A DNA stretch of 64,000 nucleotides, from positions 2,505,001 to 2,569,000 of the forward strand of contig NZ_CP139979.1 in NCBI RefSeq assembly GCF_034424525.1, read 5' to 3'. The notes below the pieces were generated by a model. That model had not been told where the DNA came from, did not search any database, and saw only the letters and a program-made list of their open reading frames with translations. Of the stretch, positions 16,951 through 25,811 are shown piece after piece. The DNA comes from Sphingobium yanoikuyae (GTDB lineage Bacteria > Pseudomonadota > Alphaproteobacteria > Sphingomonadales > Sphingomonadaceae). The translations under genes and the position numbers were made by a program. Position 1 is the stretch's first letter. Each line of letters starts with the position of its first letter.

Positions 16951-17595
16951 TTACTCGCCCGCCTCCTTATAGGCGGGCAGACCCAGCCCCCGGCGGATCG
17001 CGAGCGCGCGCAGGCCAAATCCCAGCAGCGCCGCGATCACGCCAGCGACCGGCACATCCAGTCCGGCCAGCCGCAACAGTACGAACAGGCCGGAGGCGAA
17101 CGCCGCGGCCGTGACATAGAGTTCCGGGCGCAGCAGGATCGACGGCTCGCCGGCCAGCGTGTCGCGCATGATGCCGCCGACGCAGCCGGTGACCACGCCC
17201 ATCATCCCCGCGACAAAGGGCGGCACGCCAAAGCTCATTGCCTTGGCCGCGCCAAAGACCGCGAAAGCGGCCAGCCCGATCGCATCGAGCCAGTCGAGCG
17301 CATGATCGCTCCACCAGCGGCGCGGCGTGATCCAGACGGTAATGGCAGCGGCCATACACACGATCGACGGCGCCGGATCATGGATCCAGAAGACCGGCGC
17401 ATCGATCAGCAGGTCGCGCACCGTGCCGCCGCCCACCCCCGTAAGCAGGGCGAAGAAGGCAAAGGTCACCAATGTCTGGCGCAGGCGTGCGGCAGCCAAT
17501 GCCCCGGAAGCCCCGAAGACGAAGGTGCCGATCAGGCTCAACGCCTCCAGCACGGGTCCGATATGCGTGGCGATCGTCGGGGTCGGCGGCAGCAT
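16951..17595 (-). CDS. UPF0126/TRIC-like membrane channel protein
   Basis: Integral membrane protein of 214 residues with about seven hydrophobic segments arranged as two related halves. Each half carries the glycine-rich family signature: LLTGVGGGTVRDLL at about 51-64 and VVTGCVGGIMRDTL in the second half. These are marks of the bacterial UPF0126 family, related to trimeric intracellular cation (TRIC) channels that conduct potassium or other monovalent cations. The gene is convergent with the M20 hydrolase and appears to be a single-gene unit. Confidence 0.88.
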   Translation of the reverse strand: MLPPTPTIATHIGPVLEALSLIGTFVFGASGALAAARLRQTLVTFAFFALLTGVGGGTVRDLLIDAPVFWIHDPAPSIVCMAAAITVWITPRRWWSDHALDWLDAIGLAAFAVFGAAKAMSFGVPPFVAGMMGVVTGCVGGIMRDTLAGEPSILLRPELYVTAAAFASGLFVLLRLAGLDVPVAGVIAALLGFGLRALAIRRGLGLPAYKEAGE

Positions 17596-17648
17596 GGCTT
17601 TCCATAGCCGCTATCGGGCGCCAGCGGAAGCGGGCGCCCGAAGGTCGA

Positions 17649-18965
17649 TCATTTCCGGCCCTTCTCGGCCGACAAACGGGTCATCAATATGGCCGCCCGC
17701 TTGGCCTGGCGCGGCATGCTGGACAGGTCCGCCTTTTCCGCCGGGCTATGGTCACCCGTCGAGGCGAGGCCAAGACCCACCAGCCCGTCGACATCCTGCG
17801 CGACGAAGCTGATATCGCCGGCGCCGCGCTTGAGCGGATCAAGCTCGGGCATTTCGGGCAGGCCCAGATCCTTGTTGATGCCATTCAATTTGCCGAGCAG
17901 CGCGCGATTGCCCGCCGTTGGCGCCATGGAGGGATAGCCCAGGTCAAAGGCGATGCTGGCGCCGGTGCCGGGCAGATGGCCGCTATCGACGATCGCCTGC
18001 ATCTTGGCCCGCACCCGCTCGGTCTGGTCCTGGCTGAGGGTGCGGAAATCGCCCTTGGCGACCGCCACCGGGGGGATGATATTGGTCTTGCCGGTGACAG
18101 CGATGCGCACGCCATCCTTGTCGACATCGGCGCTCTGGCCGCCACCGATCAGACCGACATTGAAGGTCAGGTTGGGTTCCGGCAATTCCTTGCGGAAAGC
18201 GGTGATGATCCGCGCCATTTCATAGACGGCGCCGTCGCCGGCGGCCGCAGAGAAGATACCCGAGCTGTGCGCCGACTTGCCGCTGGTGGTCAGCGTCCAG
18301 CTGTTGGAGGAGCGGCGCGCGATCGAGCCCATATCCTTGCCGTCCTCGCGGCTCAGCCCCTCAAAATCGAGCGCGACGTCGGCGCGCTTGCCGGCCGCGA
18401 TCAGATCAGCGCGCGAGATCGAGACCGGATCGCCCGAATCCTCCTCGTCACCGGTCAGCACCACTTCGATATTGGCGTTCTTCAGCGTGCCCGCCGCCTG
18501 CATCGCCTTCAGGGCGAGCAGCATCGTCACCACCCCGCCCTTGTCGTCGCCGACACCCGGTCCGGCGGCCCAGTCGCCCTCGCGCTTGAAGGTCTGGAAC
18601 GGCGAGTCCGGCTCGAACACCGTGTCGAGATGGCCGATCAGCAGCATCTTCGTCGTGCCCGCCTTGCCCTTGTGGACCGCGATGAAATGGCCCGCGCGCT
18701 TGACCTGATCCATCGGTTTCCAGCTAACGGTGAAGCCCAGCGCCTCGAACTCGGGCCGCAGCATGTCGGCCACCGCCTTGACGCCGGCGACATTCATCGA
18801 CCCGCTATTCTGGTTCACGATCTTTTCGAGGAGGGCGATCGCGGGTTCATGACCGGCATCGACGCTGGCGCCGATCTTCTGTTCGGCCGGGCTCAGCGCC
18901 GCCTGTGCCGTGGTCGCCAGCAGCATCGCGCCGCACAGCGCCGCCTTCACAATAGTCTGTCGCAT
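17649..18965 (-). CDS. Exported M20 peptidase, glutamate carboxypeptidase-like
   Basis: Secreted M20 metallopeptidase of 438 residues resembling carboxypeptidase G2. A signal peptide ends near residue 22 (TTAQAA). Metal-ligand motifs are LLIGHLDTVFEP, GPGVGDDKGGVV and LTGDEEDSGDP. The lid segment TTSGKSAHSSGIFSA is typical of the dimerisation domain. Carboxypeptidase G2-type enzymes remove C-terminal glutamate from folates and peptides. It lies close to the AbgB-like gene at 15483, so the two may act on related aryl-amide or peptide substrates; this link is inference. Confidence 0.87.
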   Translation of the reverse strand: MRQTIVKAALCGAMLLATTAQAALSPAEQKIGASVDAGHEPAIALLEKIVNQNSGSMNVAGVKAVADMLRPEFEALGFTVSWKPMDQVKRAGHFIAVHKGKAGTTKMLLIGHLDTVFEPDSPFQTFKREGDWAAGPGVGDDKGGVVTMLLALKAMQAAGTLKNANIEVVLTGDEEDSGDPVSISRADLIAAGKRADVALDFEGLSREDGKDMGSIARRSSNSWTLTTSGKSAHSSGIFSAAAGDGAVYEMARIITAFRKELPEPNLTFNVGLIGGGQSADVDKDGVRIAVTGKTNIIPPVAVAKGDFRTLSQDQTERVRAKMQAIVDSGHLPGTGASIAFDLGYPSMAPTAGNRALLGKLNGINKDLGLPEMPELDPLKRGAGDISFVAQDVDGLVGLGLASTGDHSPAEKADLSSMPRQAKRAAILMTRLSAEKGRK

Positions 18966-19064
18966 GGGTTCGTAACTTCACCGAAACAAGGGAAAAATGG
19001 GCCGCTCCGGGGCAGCCGTAGAATAGAACGGGTTGCGCGCGCAGACACGCCACCCGTCGGATGC

Positions 19065-19610
19065 TTATTTCGCCAGTTCGGCTTCGATCGCGGCAACCAG
19101 CGCCGGATCGTCGGGCGCGGTCGTCGGCGCGAAACGGGCCGCGACGCTGCCATCCTTGGCGATCACGAACTTCTCGAAATTCCACAGGATTTCCGGCACC
19201 GGATTGGGCGTCATGCCATAGCCCTTGAGGCGCTCGCGGAAGCTGTCGCCATCGCCCTGCGCTTCGGGCAGTGCGCTCGTCAGCGCGGCGTAGAGCGGAT
19301 GCTTGTCCGGCCCGCTAACCACGATCTTCTCAAACATCGGGAAATCGACACCGAAATTGGTGGTGCAGAAGGTGGCGATCTCGTCATTGCTGCCCGGTTC
19401 CTGGGCGCCGAAATCATTGGCGGGGAAGCCCGCGACCACCAGCCCCTTGTCCCGATAATCGGCATAGAGCTTTTCCAGCCCCTCATATTGCGGCGTCAGC
19501 CCGCATTTGGAGGCGACATTGACCGCGAGCACCACCTTGCCGGCATAATCGGCCAGGGTCGCGTCGGCCCCCTTGATGGTCTTGAGCGGTATCTGCTGGA
19601 TTGCGGTCAT
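19065..19610 (-). CDS. Glutathione peroxidase
   Basis: Thiol peroxidase of the glutathione peroxidase family, 181 residues. It uses cysteine rather than selenocysteine at the active site (NVASKCGLTPQY, Cys36). The family signature GFPANDFGAQEPGSNDEI follows, and the tryptophan of the catalytic tetrad is in LWNFEKFVI. It reduces hydrogen peroxide or lipid hydroperoxides in the cytoplasm, in bacteria often with thioredoxin as donor. It is followed on the same strand by the M20 peptidase gene after a gap of about 100 bases, so co-transcription is unlikely. Confidence 0.93.
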   Translation of the reverse strand: MTAIQQIPLKTIKGADATLADYAGKVVLAVNVASKCGLTPQYEGLEKLYADYRDKGLVVAGFPANDFGAQEPGSNDEIATFCTTNFGVDFPMFEKIVVSGPDKHPLYAALTSALPEAQGDGDSFRERLKGYGMTPNPVPEILWNFEKFVIAKDGSVAARFAPTTAPDDPALVAAIEAELAK

Positions 19611-19649
19611 GCATCGTCTCCCTTGGATATCAGGCGGCGGACCTTGCCA

Positions 19650-20363
19650 TCATATGGCGGCGCCGAAAAGATGGCCCGCCGCAGCAGTCACAGCCATCGC
19701 CAGCGCGCCCCAGAAGAAGGTACGCAGCATCGACCGCCCCGGCCGCGCCCCACCCAGCCGCGCCCCGAGATAGCCCAGCAGCAACAGGCAGAGCAGCGAC
19801 ACCGGCACGACGCTGATCCCGGCCAGCGACGGCGCGATGGCTGCGGCGACTACCGGAGGCGCGGCGCCACAGGCGAAGCTTGCCGCCGAGGCCAGCCCTG
19901 CCTGTACCGGCCGCGGCGTGCTGAGGTCGGAAATGCCCAGTTCGTCGCGGGCATGGGCGCCCAGCGGATCGGTCGCCATCAACTGGGTAGCCACCTGCCC
20001 AGCCAAATCCCGGTCCAGCCCGCGCTCGACATAAATGTCGCGCAACTCCTCCCATTCCGCATGGGGCTGCGTCGCCAAAGCCTTCTTTTCCTTGGCAAGA
20101 TCGGCACGCTCGGTATCCGACTGGGCGCTCACCGACACATATTCGCCCGCCGCCATCGACATCGCGCCGGCCACCAAGGCGGCGATGCCCGACAATAATA
20201 TGGACTCGCCCGTCGCGCCCGATGCGGCGATCCCGGTCATCAGGCTGGCGGTCGATACAATCCCATCATTGGCGCCCAGCACGGCCGCGCGCAGCCAGCC
20301 GACCCGGTTGACATAATGGACGGCATGATGCGGCCGTGGCGGCTCGACGCGCGGCGTGGTCAT
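19650..20363 (-). CDS. VIT1/CCC1-family iron/manganese transporter
   Basis: Membrane transporter of 237 residues. The first membrane segment has the family motif LGANDGIVSTASLMTG, followed by GAMSMAAGEYVSVSAQSD. A hydrophilic metal-binding-like stretch (about 90-145, ERADLAKEKKALATQPHAEW) precedes three C-terminal membrane segments. VIT1/CCC1 proteins move Fe2+ or Mn2+ out of the cytosol. The gene lies 39 bases upstream of the glutathione peroxidase gene on the same strand; a joint role against metal-driven oxidative stress is plausible. Confidence 0.9.
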   Translation of the reverse strand: MTTPRVEPPRPHHAVHYVNRVGWLRAAVLGANDGIVSTASLMTGIAASGATGESILLSGIAALVAGAMSMAAGEYVSVSAQSDTERADLAKEKKALATQPHAEWEELRDIYVERGLDRDLAGQVATQLMATDPLGAHARDELGISDLSTPRPVQAGLASAASFACGAAPPVVAAAIAPSLAGISVVPVSLLCLLLLGYLGARLGGARPGRSMLRTFFWGALAMAVTAAAGHLFGAAI

Positions 20364-20430
20364 ATGATGGAGCCCCCTGTCAGATCATCCAGCCCGTTGG
20401 CTATCAGATGCAGAGGGCAGCGCAAGGGGT

Positions 20431-22209
20431 TCAGCCCAAGCCCTCGGCCTTCTCAGCCAGTTCCAGCCAACGTTCCTCGGCCGCGTCCTTTTCGCCCCGC
20501 GCCCTCTCGATCGCAGCCGTCAGCGCCGCGAATTTCTTCGGGTCGCGGGTATAAAGCGCAGGATCAGCCAGCGCCTCCTCGTCGCGGGCGATCGCCGCTT
20601 CCAGTTCCTCGATCTTCTTGGGCAGCAGATCGAGGTCGCGCTGGTCCTTGTAGGTCAGCTTGGTCGAGGCCGGCTTGGGCGGCGGCGGTGCCGCAGCCTC
20701 CTTCTTCTCCGCCTTGGGCGCACGGCGCGGATCGCGCTTGGCGATCCAGTCGGCATAGCCGCCGACGATCACGTCGACCTTGCCCGATCCGTCGAGGCCG
20801 AGCGTCACGGTGACGGTGCGATCGAGGAAATCGCGGTCATGGCTGACGATCAGCACCGTGCCATCATAGTCCGCGATGACTTCCTGCAGCAGGTCGAGCG
20901 TTTCGAGGTCAAGGTCGTTGGTCGGTTCGTCCAGCACCAGCAGGTTGGATTCGCGGGCAAATTCGCGCGCGAACAGCAGGCGCGAACGCTCGCCACCCGA
21001 CAGGGTGCCGACCTTCGCCTCGGCCAACGAGGGATCGAACAGGAAGTCCTTGAGATAGCCATGGACATGTTTGCGGACGCCGCGCACGTCGATCCAGTCG
21101 CCGCCCTCGGCCAGCACATCGCGCACGCTCTTGTCGCCCTGCATCAGGCTGCGCTGCTGATCGATGAAGATCATGTCCAGCGTCTTGGCCAGCGTCACCG
21201 CGCCGCTGTCGGGCGCCAGTTCGCCGGTCAGCAGCTTGAGCAAAGTCGACTTGCCCGCACCATTGCCGCCGACGATGCCGATCCGGTCGCCGCGCTGCAC
21301 GCGCAGCGAGAAGTCGTTGATGATGGTGCGGTCACCAAATGTCTTGGTGACATGCTCGGCCTTGATGACGCTCTTGGTCTTGCTGTCGTCGCTCGCCACC
21401 GCGATCTTGGCAGTGCCCTGCGGCCCCTGCATCGCGGCGCGTTGGGCGCGCATCTCCCATAGCTTGGCCAGGCGGCCCTGGTTGCGCTTGCGCCGGGCGG
21501 TCACGCCGCGCTCCAGCCAGTGCGCCTCGATCTTGAGCTTGGCGTCCAGCTTCTCGGCGGCGCGCGCCTCTTCGGCATAGACCGCTTCCATCCAGTCCTC
21601 GAAACCGCCGAAGCCGATCTCGTTGCGGCGCATCTGGCCACGGTCGAGCCACAAGGTCTGGCGGGTCAGGCGGGTCAGGAAGGCACGGTCATGGCTGATG
21701 ACAATGAAGGCGCCGGTATAGCGGGCGAGCCAGCTTTCCAGCCAGTCGATCGCCGCGATATCCAGATGGTTGGTCGGCTCGTCCAGCAGCAGCAGGTCCG
21801 GTTCGCTCGCCAGCGCGCGGGCGATAGCGGCGCGGCGGCGCTCACCGCCGCTCGCGGTCGCGGCCTCGCGCGACAGGTCGATGCCCAGCTGGTCGGCGAT
21901 CGCCTCCACCTCATGGGCGGGCGGCGCGAATGCGCCGGCCAGCGCGAAATCATGCAGCGTCTTGAAGGCGCTGACGTCGGGATCCTGTTCCAGCGTCACC
22001 ACCCGCGCGCCCGGCTGCACCGAACGAATGCCCTCATCCGCCTCGATCTGGCCGCCGATCAGCTTGAGCAAGGTGGTCTTGCCCGCGCCGTTGCGCCCGA
22101 TCAACGCCAGCCGGTCGCGCTGGCCGACATGTATGTCGATATGCCGGAACAGCCAGTGACTGCCCTGCGAGAGGCCGAGATTTTCGAAGGAGAGAATGGG
22201 TGCTGCCAT
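20431..22209 (-). CDS. uup: ABC-F family ATPase (Uup-like)
   Basis: Soluble protein of 592 residues with two ATP-binding cassettes and no membrane domain. The first cassette has GRNGAGKTT and SGGERRRAAIARAL; the second has GGNGAGKST and SGGERSRLLFARE. The two are joined by the ABC-F linker rich in arginine and glutamate. A basic linker and a C-terminal coiled-coil segment (about 525-592) match Uup rather than EttA. Start at 22209 is chosen because family proteins begin with PILSFENLGLSQG. ABC-F proteins act on ribosomes; Uup is also linked to genome stability. Confidence 0.88.
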   Translation of the reverse strand: MAAPILSFENLGLSQGSHWLFRHIDIHVGQRDRLALIGRNGAGKTTLLKLIGGQIEADEGIRSVQPGARVVTLEQDPDVSAFKTLHDFALAGAFAPPAHEVEAIADQLGIDLSREAATASGGERRRAAIARALASEPDLLLLDEPTNHLDIAAIDWLESWLARYTGAFIVISHDRAFLTRLTRQTLWLDRGQMRRNEIGFGGFEDWMEAVYAEEARAAEKLDAKLKIEAHWLERGVTARRKRNQGRLAKLWEMRAQRAAMQGPQGTAKIAVASDDSKTKSVIKAEHVTKTFGDRTIINDFSLRVQRGDRIGIVGGNGAGKSTLLKLLTGELAPDSGAVTLAKTLDMIFIDQQRSLMQGDKSVRDVLAEGGDWIDVRGVRKHVHGYLKDFLFDPSLAEAKVGTLSGGERSRLLFAREFARESNLLVLDEPTNDLDLETLDLLQEVIADYDGTVLIVSHDRDFLDRTVTVTLGLDGSGKVDVIVGGYADWIAKRDPRRAPKAEKKEAAAPPPPKPASTKLTYKDQRDLDLLPKKIEELEAAIARDEEALADPALYTRDPKKFAALTAAIERARGEKDAAEERWLELAEKAEGLG

Positions 22210-22343
22210 GGCGGTGCAGCTAGGGCCTATCGGGCGTCGGGGCAAGAGTGGAACCGGAAAGCTGTCGGACGGCTTTCAACGCAGGACAGCGTCCATTCAT
22301 CGCACCCAGGCCAAAAACGGGTGCAGGACTTACAGAGGAGACC

Positions 22344-23075
22344 ATGTCCATGAAATCCGCTCTCGCCCTGATGGCGCTTGGCGCCGCCGCACTGCCTGTC
22401 GCGGCTGTTGCCCAGACCAGCGTCACCATCGCCGAGACCGCGCCGGTGGTGACGTTGAACGTCACCGAAAGCGTCGAGGCCGCACCCGATGTCGCGACCA
22501 TCGGCACCGGCGTCCAGACCAAGGCCCCGACCGCGGCCCAGGCGATGAAGGACAATGCCGCCAAGATGGACGGGCTGATCGCGGCGCTAGCCAGGGCCGG
22601 CATCGCCAAGACCGACATCCAGACCAGCGGCATCAACCTCAACGCCCAATATGATTACAGCAATCGCGATGGCCAGCCGTCCGGTCCGCGTTTCCTGGGC
22701 TATGAGGCGTCGAACCAGCTCAGCGTCAAGGTACGCGACGTGAAGAAGGTCGGCGCGCTGCTCGATACGCTGGTGCAGGCCGGCGCGACCAACATCAACG
22801 GGCCCAGCTTCTCGATCGAGGATCCGAGCCCGCTTCAGGCCCAGGCCCGCGCCACCGCGCTCAAGACCGCCAAGGCCCAGGCCGATTTCTATGCCCAGGC
22901 GGCAGGCTATCGCTCGGCCCGGCTGGTCTCGATCTCGGAAAGCAGCAGCGGCGGCAATGCGCCGATGCCGCTGATGGCGGCCCGGTTCAAGGCCGACGCC
23001 GCACCGACCCCGGTGGAACCGGGCCAGGTCAGCGCATCGATCAGCCTGACGGTCCAGTACGCGCTGGAACGCTAA
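22344..23075 (+). CDS. SIMPL-domain (DUF541) exported protein
   Basis: Periplasmic protein of 243 residues. The ATG at 22344 follows a purine-rich AGAGGAG element, and the signal peptide ends near residue 24 (AAVAQ). The SIMPL/DUF541 signature is visible in LNVTESVEAAPDVATIGTGV and in the repeated TDIQTSGINLNAQYDY segment. The C-terminal half contains ARATALKTAKAQADFYAQAAG, typical of the family. The domain forms oligomeric assemblies; the cellular role is poorly defined, with links to oxidative and envelope stress. It is convergent with the DUF389 gene, with a four-base gap. Confidence 0.9.
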   Translation: MSMKSALALMALGAAALPVAAVAQTSVTIAETAPVVTLNVTESVEAAPDVATIGTGVQTKAPTAAQAMKDNAAKMDGLIAALARAGIAKTDIQTSGINLNAQYDYSNRDGQPSGPRFLGYEASNQLSVKVRDVKKVGALLDTLVQAGATNINGPSFSIEDPSPLQAQARATALKTAKAQADFYAQAAGYRSARLVSISESSSGGNAPMPLMAARFKADAAPTPVEPGQVSASISLTVQYALER

Positions 23076-23079
23076 ACCG

Positions 23080-24573
23080 TCATTCCTCGACGCGCCAGTG
23101 CGGCACCGCAAGGTCCGCGCTGGCGCCTTTGACCAGCCGCGCGTCGATGCCACGATCGGCAAAGGGCCTGAGCAGCCCCTCATGCCCCTCACCCTTGATC
23201 GACAGGTCGATCGGCAGGCCGGTGCGCTGCACTGCCCACAGGACGAGCGCCAGCCGATCCTTGTCCGCCACGGCCCCTTCATCATCCAGCGCCAGTGACG
23301 GCAGGGGCAGGGTCGGCGGCGTAATCTCGATCGCCCAGCCCGGCGTTGCCGCCGCCGCCCGCCGCTCCAGCGCCCAATAGGCGCCAAGGCCCGCATCCGG
23401 CAAAGCCCGCGCCCGCACTACCGCCCGCTTGCGCGCGGTATCGACCGTCACCGCATCGGGATTGACACCGGCGACCAGTGCCAGCCGGTCGGTCAGGCGA
23501 TCGACCTGGCCCTGCACCTCACGCCGGGCGGTCTGGGCGGCGAGCAACTGGGCATTGTCGGCCTCCGTCCCCTCACCCACCCGGATCTGTTCGATATCCA
23601 GCGACACCGGCTTGCCCAGCATGTCGCCCAGGATATGGCCTGCCCGCGCAGACGCATCGCGCTCATAATGGCTGGTGAGGACGCTGGCGGTCACGGCAAG
23701 CGGCCTGGCGGCGAAATCCAGGTCGAGCTGCGCGATCCGGGCGCCATCGGGAAATTCGCGCCGGATGACATCGCGCGCATCGCGGGCGGCCCGCGCTTCC
23801 CAGGCGATCTGGCCGAGCGACAGGCCGAGCGGCACTGCCAGTGCGACGAAGATTGCGCCTATGAAAACCATCTGCAGCCAGCTCTGGCTGGGCGACAGGC
23901 GCCGGCCAAAGCCATAGAGCCGCGCCATGATCGCCGCGGCCAGGGCGATCGTCACGAAATTGGTGAAGAAGAGGAGGAACGCACCGCCCGCGACTGTTGC
24001 GTTAAGCGTCGCCAGGCCAAAGCCGACAGTTGCCAGCGGCGGCATCAGCGCGGTGGCGATCGCGACACCGACGATCGTCCCCGCCTTGCCGCGAATCATC
24101 GCATAGGCGCCCGCCAGCGCGGAAAAGAGCGCGACCATCAGGTCGAACAGATTGGGCCGGGTGCGCGCGGCGATTTCACTGGTCACCGTCTGCAACGGCG
24201 ACAGCAGGACGATGAAGGCGGTGAACGTGATCGCCACCAGCGCCCCGCCCGCCAGCGCGATGATCGTCCGGCGGATTTCGCGCGCATCGGTCATGGCAAG
24301 GCCAAAGCCCAGCCCGACGATCGGCCCCATGAGCGGCGAGATCAGCATCGCACCGATCACCACGGCCGGCGAGGAGAGCAGCAGGCCGAGCACCGCAATG
24401 CCCGCCGACATCAGGATCATGAAGGCGTAGGACGGGCTCCAGCCATCATCGGCCCGGACCCTTTCGAGCACCGCCTGATGATCGATCCCGCGGATCACAT
24501 GGCTGCGCCACCAGCGCGGCACGGAGCGCCACAAGAGCGCATCGGCTACGGGCCTGTCATCTTCCATCTGCAT
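23080..24573 (-). CDS. DUF389 (TIGR00341-type) membrane protein
   Basis: Membrane protein of about 497 residues. Residues about 45-230 carry the DUF389 domain with at least six membrane segments, including SSPAVVIGAMLISPLMGPIV and GIATALMPPLATVG-like motifs. The C-terminal half is soluble and predicted periplasmic or cytoplasmic, without recognised enzymatic motifs. The start is uncertain between ATGs at 24573 and 24567; neither has a strong ribosome site. The function of the family is unknown. It is divergent from the PepSY-like gene at 24662. Confidence 0.85.
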   Translation of the reverse strand: MQMEDDRPVADALLWRSVPRWWRSHVIRGIDHQAVLERVRADDGWSPSYAFMILMSAGIAVLGLLLSSPAVVIGAMLISPLMGPIVGLGFGLAMTDAREIRRTIIALAGGALVAITFTAFIVLLSPLQTVTSEIAARTRPNLFDLMVALFSALAGAYAMIRGKAGTIVGVAIATALMPPLATVGFGLATLNATVAGGAFLLFFTNFVTIALAAAIMARLYGFGRRLSPSQSWLQMVFIGAIFVALAVPLGLSLGQIAWEARAARDARDVIRREFPDGARIAQLDLDFAARPLAVTASVLTSHYERDASARAGHILGDMLGKPVSLDIEQIRVGEGTEADNAQLLAAQTARREVQGQVDRLTDRLALVAGVNPDAVTVDTARKRAVVRARALPDAGLGAYWALERRAAAATPGWAIEITPPTLPLPSLALDDEGAVADKDRLALVLWAVQRTGLPIDLSIKGEGHEGLLRPFADRGIDARLVKGASADLAVPHWRVEE

Positions 24574-24661
24574 GGCTGGCAAGCTTAATTCGCCCGACCG
24601 CTCCTTTCCAGCGCGGAATGACCGGTCATTCACCACCTGTTCAATGCGCTTCGCCTATGCC

Positions 24662-24982
24662 ATGCCCATGACAATGATCGCCAAAAGCCTGACTGCCGGA
24701 CTGGCCGCAATTATGGCCCTATCCCTTATGACACCGGTCGCCGAAGCCGGTGGCCGCCGTGACGAGCAGGATGCCGCGCGCCGCGCGATGCTGGACGGCC
24801 AGGTCATGCCCTTTTCGATGATCAAGCGCCGGGTCGACGCCCAGGTGGGCGGTGCCACCTATGTCGGCAGCGAGTTCAATCCCTCCACCAATCGCTATCG
24901 CCTGAAATATGTGAAGGACGGCAAGGTGATGTGGGTTGATGCCGACGGCCGGACAGGCGATATCATCGGCTGGGCGCGCTGA
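24662..24982 (+). CDS. Small exported PepSY-like protein
   Basis: Secreted protein of about 106 residues. The start is uncertain between ATGs at 24662 and 24668; both open a signal peptide ending near VAEAGG. The mature part contains MPFSMIKRRVDAQVGGATYV followed by YRLKYVKDGKVMWVDADGRT, the layout of a single PepSY-type domain. It is immediately upstream of, and in line with, a PhoP/PhoQ-like two-component system. Small PepSY proteins at such sites often modulate the sensor kinase; this is inferred from context. Confidence 0.75.
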   Translation: MPMTMIAKSLTAGLAAIMALSLMTPVAEAGGRRDEQDAARRAMLDGQVMPFSMIKRRVDAQVGGATYVGSEFNPSTNRYRLKYVKDGKVMWVDADGRTGDIIGWAR

Positions 24983-25030
24983 CCGCGCGCCGCCCAACCT
25001 CTTTGCGTCGATAACAAGAAACGGAACCCT

Positions 25031-25696
25031 ATGCGCCTGCTGATCGTCGAGGATGAACCGAGTCTGGGCCAGCAGCTCAGGAACACGCTGGAAGGTGCCG
25101 GCTATGCCGTCGACCTCGCCACCGATGGCGAGGATGGCCATTTCCTGGGCTCGACCGAAAATTATGACGCCGTGGTCCTGGACCTGGGCCTGCCGACGAT
25201 CGACGGCCTGACAGTGCTTGATCGCTGGCGCAAGGAAGGCCGCAGCTTCCCTGTGCTGGTGCTGACCGCGCGCGATAGCTGGTCCGACAAGGTCGCGGGC
25301 CTCGATGCCGGCGCCGACGATTATCTGGCCAAGCCGTTCCAGAGCGAGGAACTGATCGCCCGCCTGCGCGCGCTCATCCGCCGTGCCAGCGGCAACGCGT
25401 CGAGCGAACTGATCGCCGGCGACGTTCGCCTCGACACCCGTTCGGGCAAGGTGACGCTGAAGGGCGATCCGGTGAAGCTCACGGCGCAGGAATATAAGCT
25501 GCTGTCCTATCTGCTCCACCACAAGGGCAAGGTGGTCAGCCGCACCGAGCTGATCGAACATATTTACGACCAGGATTTCGATCGCGATTCCAACACGATC
25601 GAAGTGTTCGTGACGCGCATCCGCAAGAAACTCGGCGCCGATGTCATCACCACCATCCGCGGCCTTGGCTACAGCCTGGACGAGCCGGGGCGCTGA
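25031..25696 (+). CDS. Two-component response regulator, OmpR/PhoP family
   Basis: Transcription factor of 221 residues. The receiver domain has the acidic pocket at Glu7/Asp8, the phospho-accepting Asp51 (VVLDLGLP), Thr79 and Lys101 (LAKPF). A winged-helix DNA-binding domain follows (about 125-220), with KLTAQEYKLLSYLLHHKGK and the terminal TIRGLGYSL signature. It starts 48 bases after the PepSY-like gene. Its partner kinase begins at 25812 after a 115-base gap. Confidence 0.94.
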   Translation: MRLLIVEDEPSLGQQLRNTLEGAGYAVDLATDGEDGHFLGSTENYDAVVLDLGLPTIDGLTVLDRWRKEGRSFPVLVLTARDSWSDKVAGLDAGADDYLAKPFQSEELIARLRALIRRASGNASSELIAGDVRLDTRSGKVTLKGDPVKLTAQEYKLLSYLLHHKGKVVSRTELIEHIYDQDFDRDSNTIEVFVTRIRKKLGADVITTIRGLGYSLDEPGR

Positions 25697-25811
25697 TCCG
25701 CGCTCCATCCGCCTCCGTTCGCTGCGGGCGAAGTCGACAGGCAAGCAGGTCCGTCCCATCGGCCATGTTTCTCGGCTGCGCCAGCAGTGAACGGGTGTAG
25801 GATCATTTCGC

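Noticed and set aside
17472..20198. Long plus-strand frame across three minus-strand genes
   Set aside because: It crosses gene borders, runs through intergenic regions and has no recognisable domain; the minus-strand genes have clear catalytic motifs.
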